NCBI GenBank assembly: GCA_047967505.1
Contig: CM106538.1
Reading direction: 5' to 3' (one strand)
DNA length: 64,000 nt
From: Dipteris shenzhenensis
Taxonomy: Eukaryota; Polypodiophyta; Polypodiopsida; Gleicheniales
The notes beneath the pieces were generated by a model. That model did no database searches, had not been told where the DNA came from, and saw only the letters and a program-made list of their open reading frames with translations. Shown piece by piece: positions 63,341-64,000 of this stretch. Both the position numbers and the translations under genes were made by a program. Each line of letters opens with the position of its first letter. Position 1 is the first letter of the stretch.

Positions 63341-63840
63341 CCATGCAAAAAATAGGGTGGCAGCTAAACTTGCCCAGGTTGTTTGACTTGGAGAATGTTC
63401 TAGTGGGGGATAGCCTAGAGGAGGAAGGATCTTCAACTTCTACTGCACAAAGCTTAGGCTCTAGTGCATTTGAAGGTGTAGGATCAGAGGATGAGTACTG
63501 CTCTTTGTAGGATTGATGGCATGTATATTTTTGCAACAATGTGATTTGTACCTTTTTAGGATTTTGAAATGTGTTATGACATGGTCCTTTTATGTGCATT
63601 GGATGTATACGCCCTTATTATATTGGTTTTAAAAAATTAATGTATTTTTTGAAATTTTGGTATTCCAAGTGTAGGTGTTTGTGCCTGTTTTCCAAAAAAA
63701 CTTTGTCGGCAAAATTTCATAAAAGCATGGTTTTTATGTATTTTTCCAAAAATCATCGCGCAAAAAGGCCATCGTTTTTCAGATAAACATAAAATTCACA
63801 TGAAAAAGAGGGAATCTTTCAAACATTTTCCTAGAGTTCA
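63341..63840. other. No gene recognised
   Basis: AT-rich 3' flank of the DUF7869-type gene. No coding pattern. Confidence 0.5.
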
Positions 63841-63841
63841 G

Positions 63842-64000
63842 GTTATACTGTTTGTAATGTGGTGCTATTTCACATGCAACAGGATGGAAGGGTGCACAGT
63901 TCTTGAATTAGATGTTATACTGTTTGTAATGTGGTGCTATTTCACATACAACAGGATGGAAGGGTGCACAGGGAATGAGATTTGTCCACAGTGGTCTAGA
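63842..64000 (-). pseudogene. Histone H3-like fragment, copy E, with tandem duplication
   Basis: Minus strand from 64000 reads LIPCAPFHPVVCEIAPHYKQ, matching the LIRAPFQRVVREIA.HYK part of copies A and B (plus-strand GCTATTTCACATRYAAC..GGAAGGGTGCAC as at 25588-25625). The segment is duplicated with a 72-bp period (63842 and 63914). The window ends inside the gene, so more of it may lie to the right. Confidence 0.7.

Overview
The window is nuclear DNA of a land plant with a large, repeat-dominated genome. It holds plant Ty1/copia retrotransposons primed at a TGGTATCAGAGC site, spliceosomal introns, long microsatellites, and no dense or operon-like gene order. I see no intact conserved single-copy host gene, no tRNA or rRNA, and no CRISPR. 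The mix of element families (an endonuclease-bearing Helitron, DUF7869-type transposase-like genes, a ParB/DNA-methylase gene) makes me think of a fern, lycophyte, bryophyte or gymnosperm rather than a flowering plant. That is inference; the species cannot be named from this sequence.

Layout. 1-1.6 kb: no gene. 1.6-7.1 kb: copia element 1 (+), with both LTRs and a GTGCA target duplication. 7.1-9.95 kb: decayed LINE (+). About 10-15.7 kb: decayed Helitron of the Helentron/Helitron2 type (+), with Rep, Pif1-like helicase and a C-terminal endonuclease. 16-36.2 kb: a rearranged multigene module present in several copies (A, B, C). It consists of gene 3 (transposase-like, with a zinc-binding CLYC motif), a histone H3-like gene with an extraordinarily long N-terminal region, and convergent gene 2 (unknown). 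Copies A (17.98-21.96 kb) and B (23.55-27.10 kb) lie as a large inverted repeat; copy C (about 34.8-36.2 kb) is partial. A more divergent, CENH3-like histone-fold relic (D) lies at 31.7-32.2 kb, and a fragment (E) at the right edge. 32.4-33.0 kb: probable solo LTR. 36.9-39.6 kb: ParB-like plus DNA N4/N6-methylase gene relic (-). 39.9-43.5 kb: tandem repeats only. 43.6-49.4 kb: an array of nested palindromic repeats with embedded GTAT/CATA/GT microsatellites. 50.0-50.2 kb: two hairpins, one with perfect 44-bp arms. 52.5-53.4 kb: unrecognised coding relic (-). 54.97-63.3 kb: DUF7869-type transposase-like gene (+), split by copia element 2 (-), which has apparently identical LTRs and an ACCCT target duplication.

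The signal most worth following is the histone H3-like family. The folds follow the H3 core pattern from the first helix to IHAKRVT. The N-terminus begins MAR[A/V]KQ, and further H3-tail-like motifs (TKxTA[R/Q]KST, RTKQTPRR) recur inside a roughly 275-residue N-terminal region. The gene travels in multi-copy DNA segments that keep their introns, beside a transposase-like gene. I infer a mobile or formerly mobile multigene unit that carries its own H3-like histone. Every copy here is broken, so an intact copy must be sought elsewhere in the genome.
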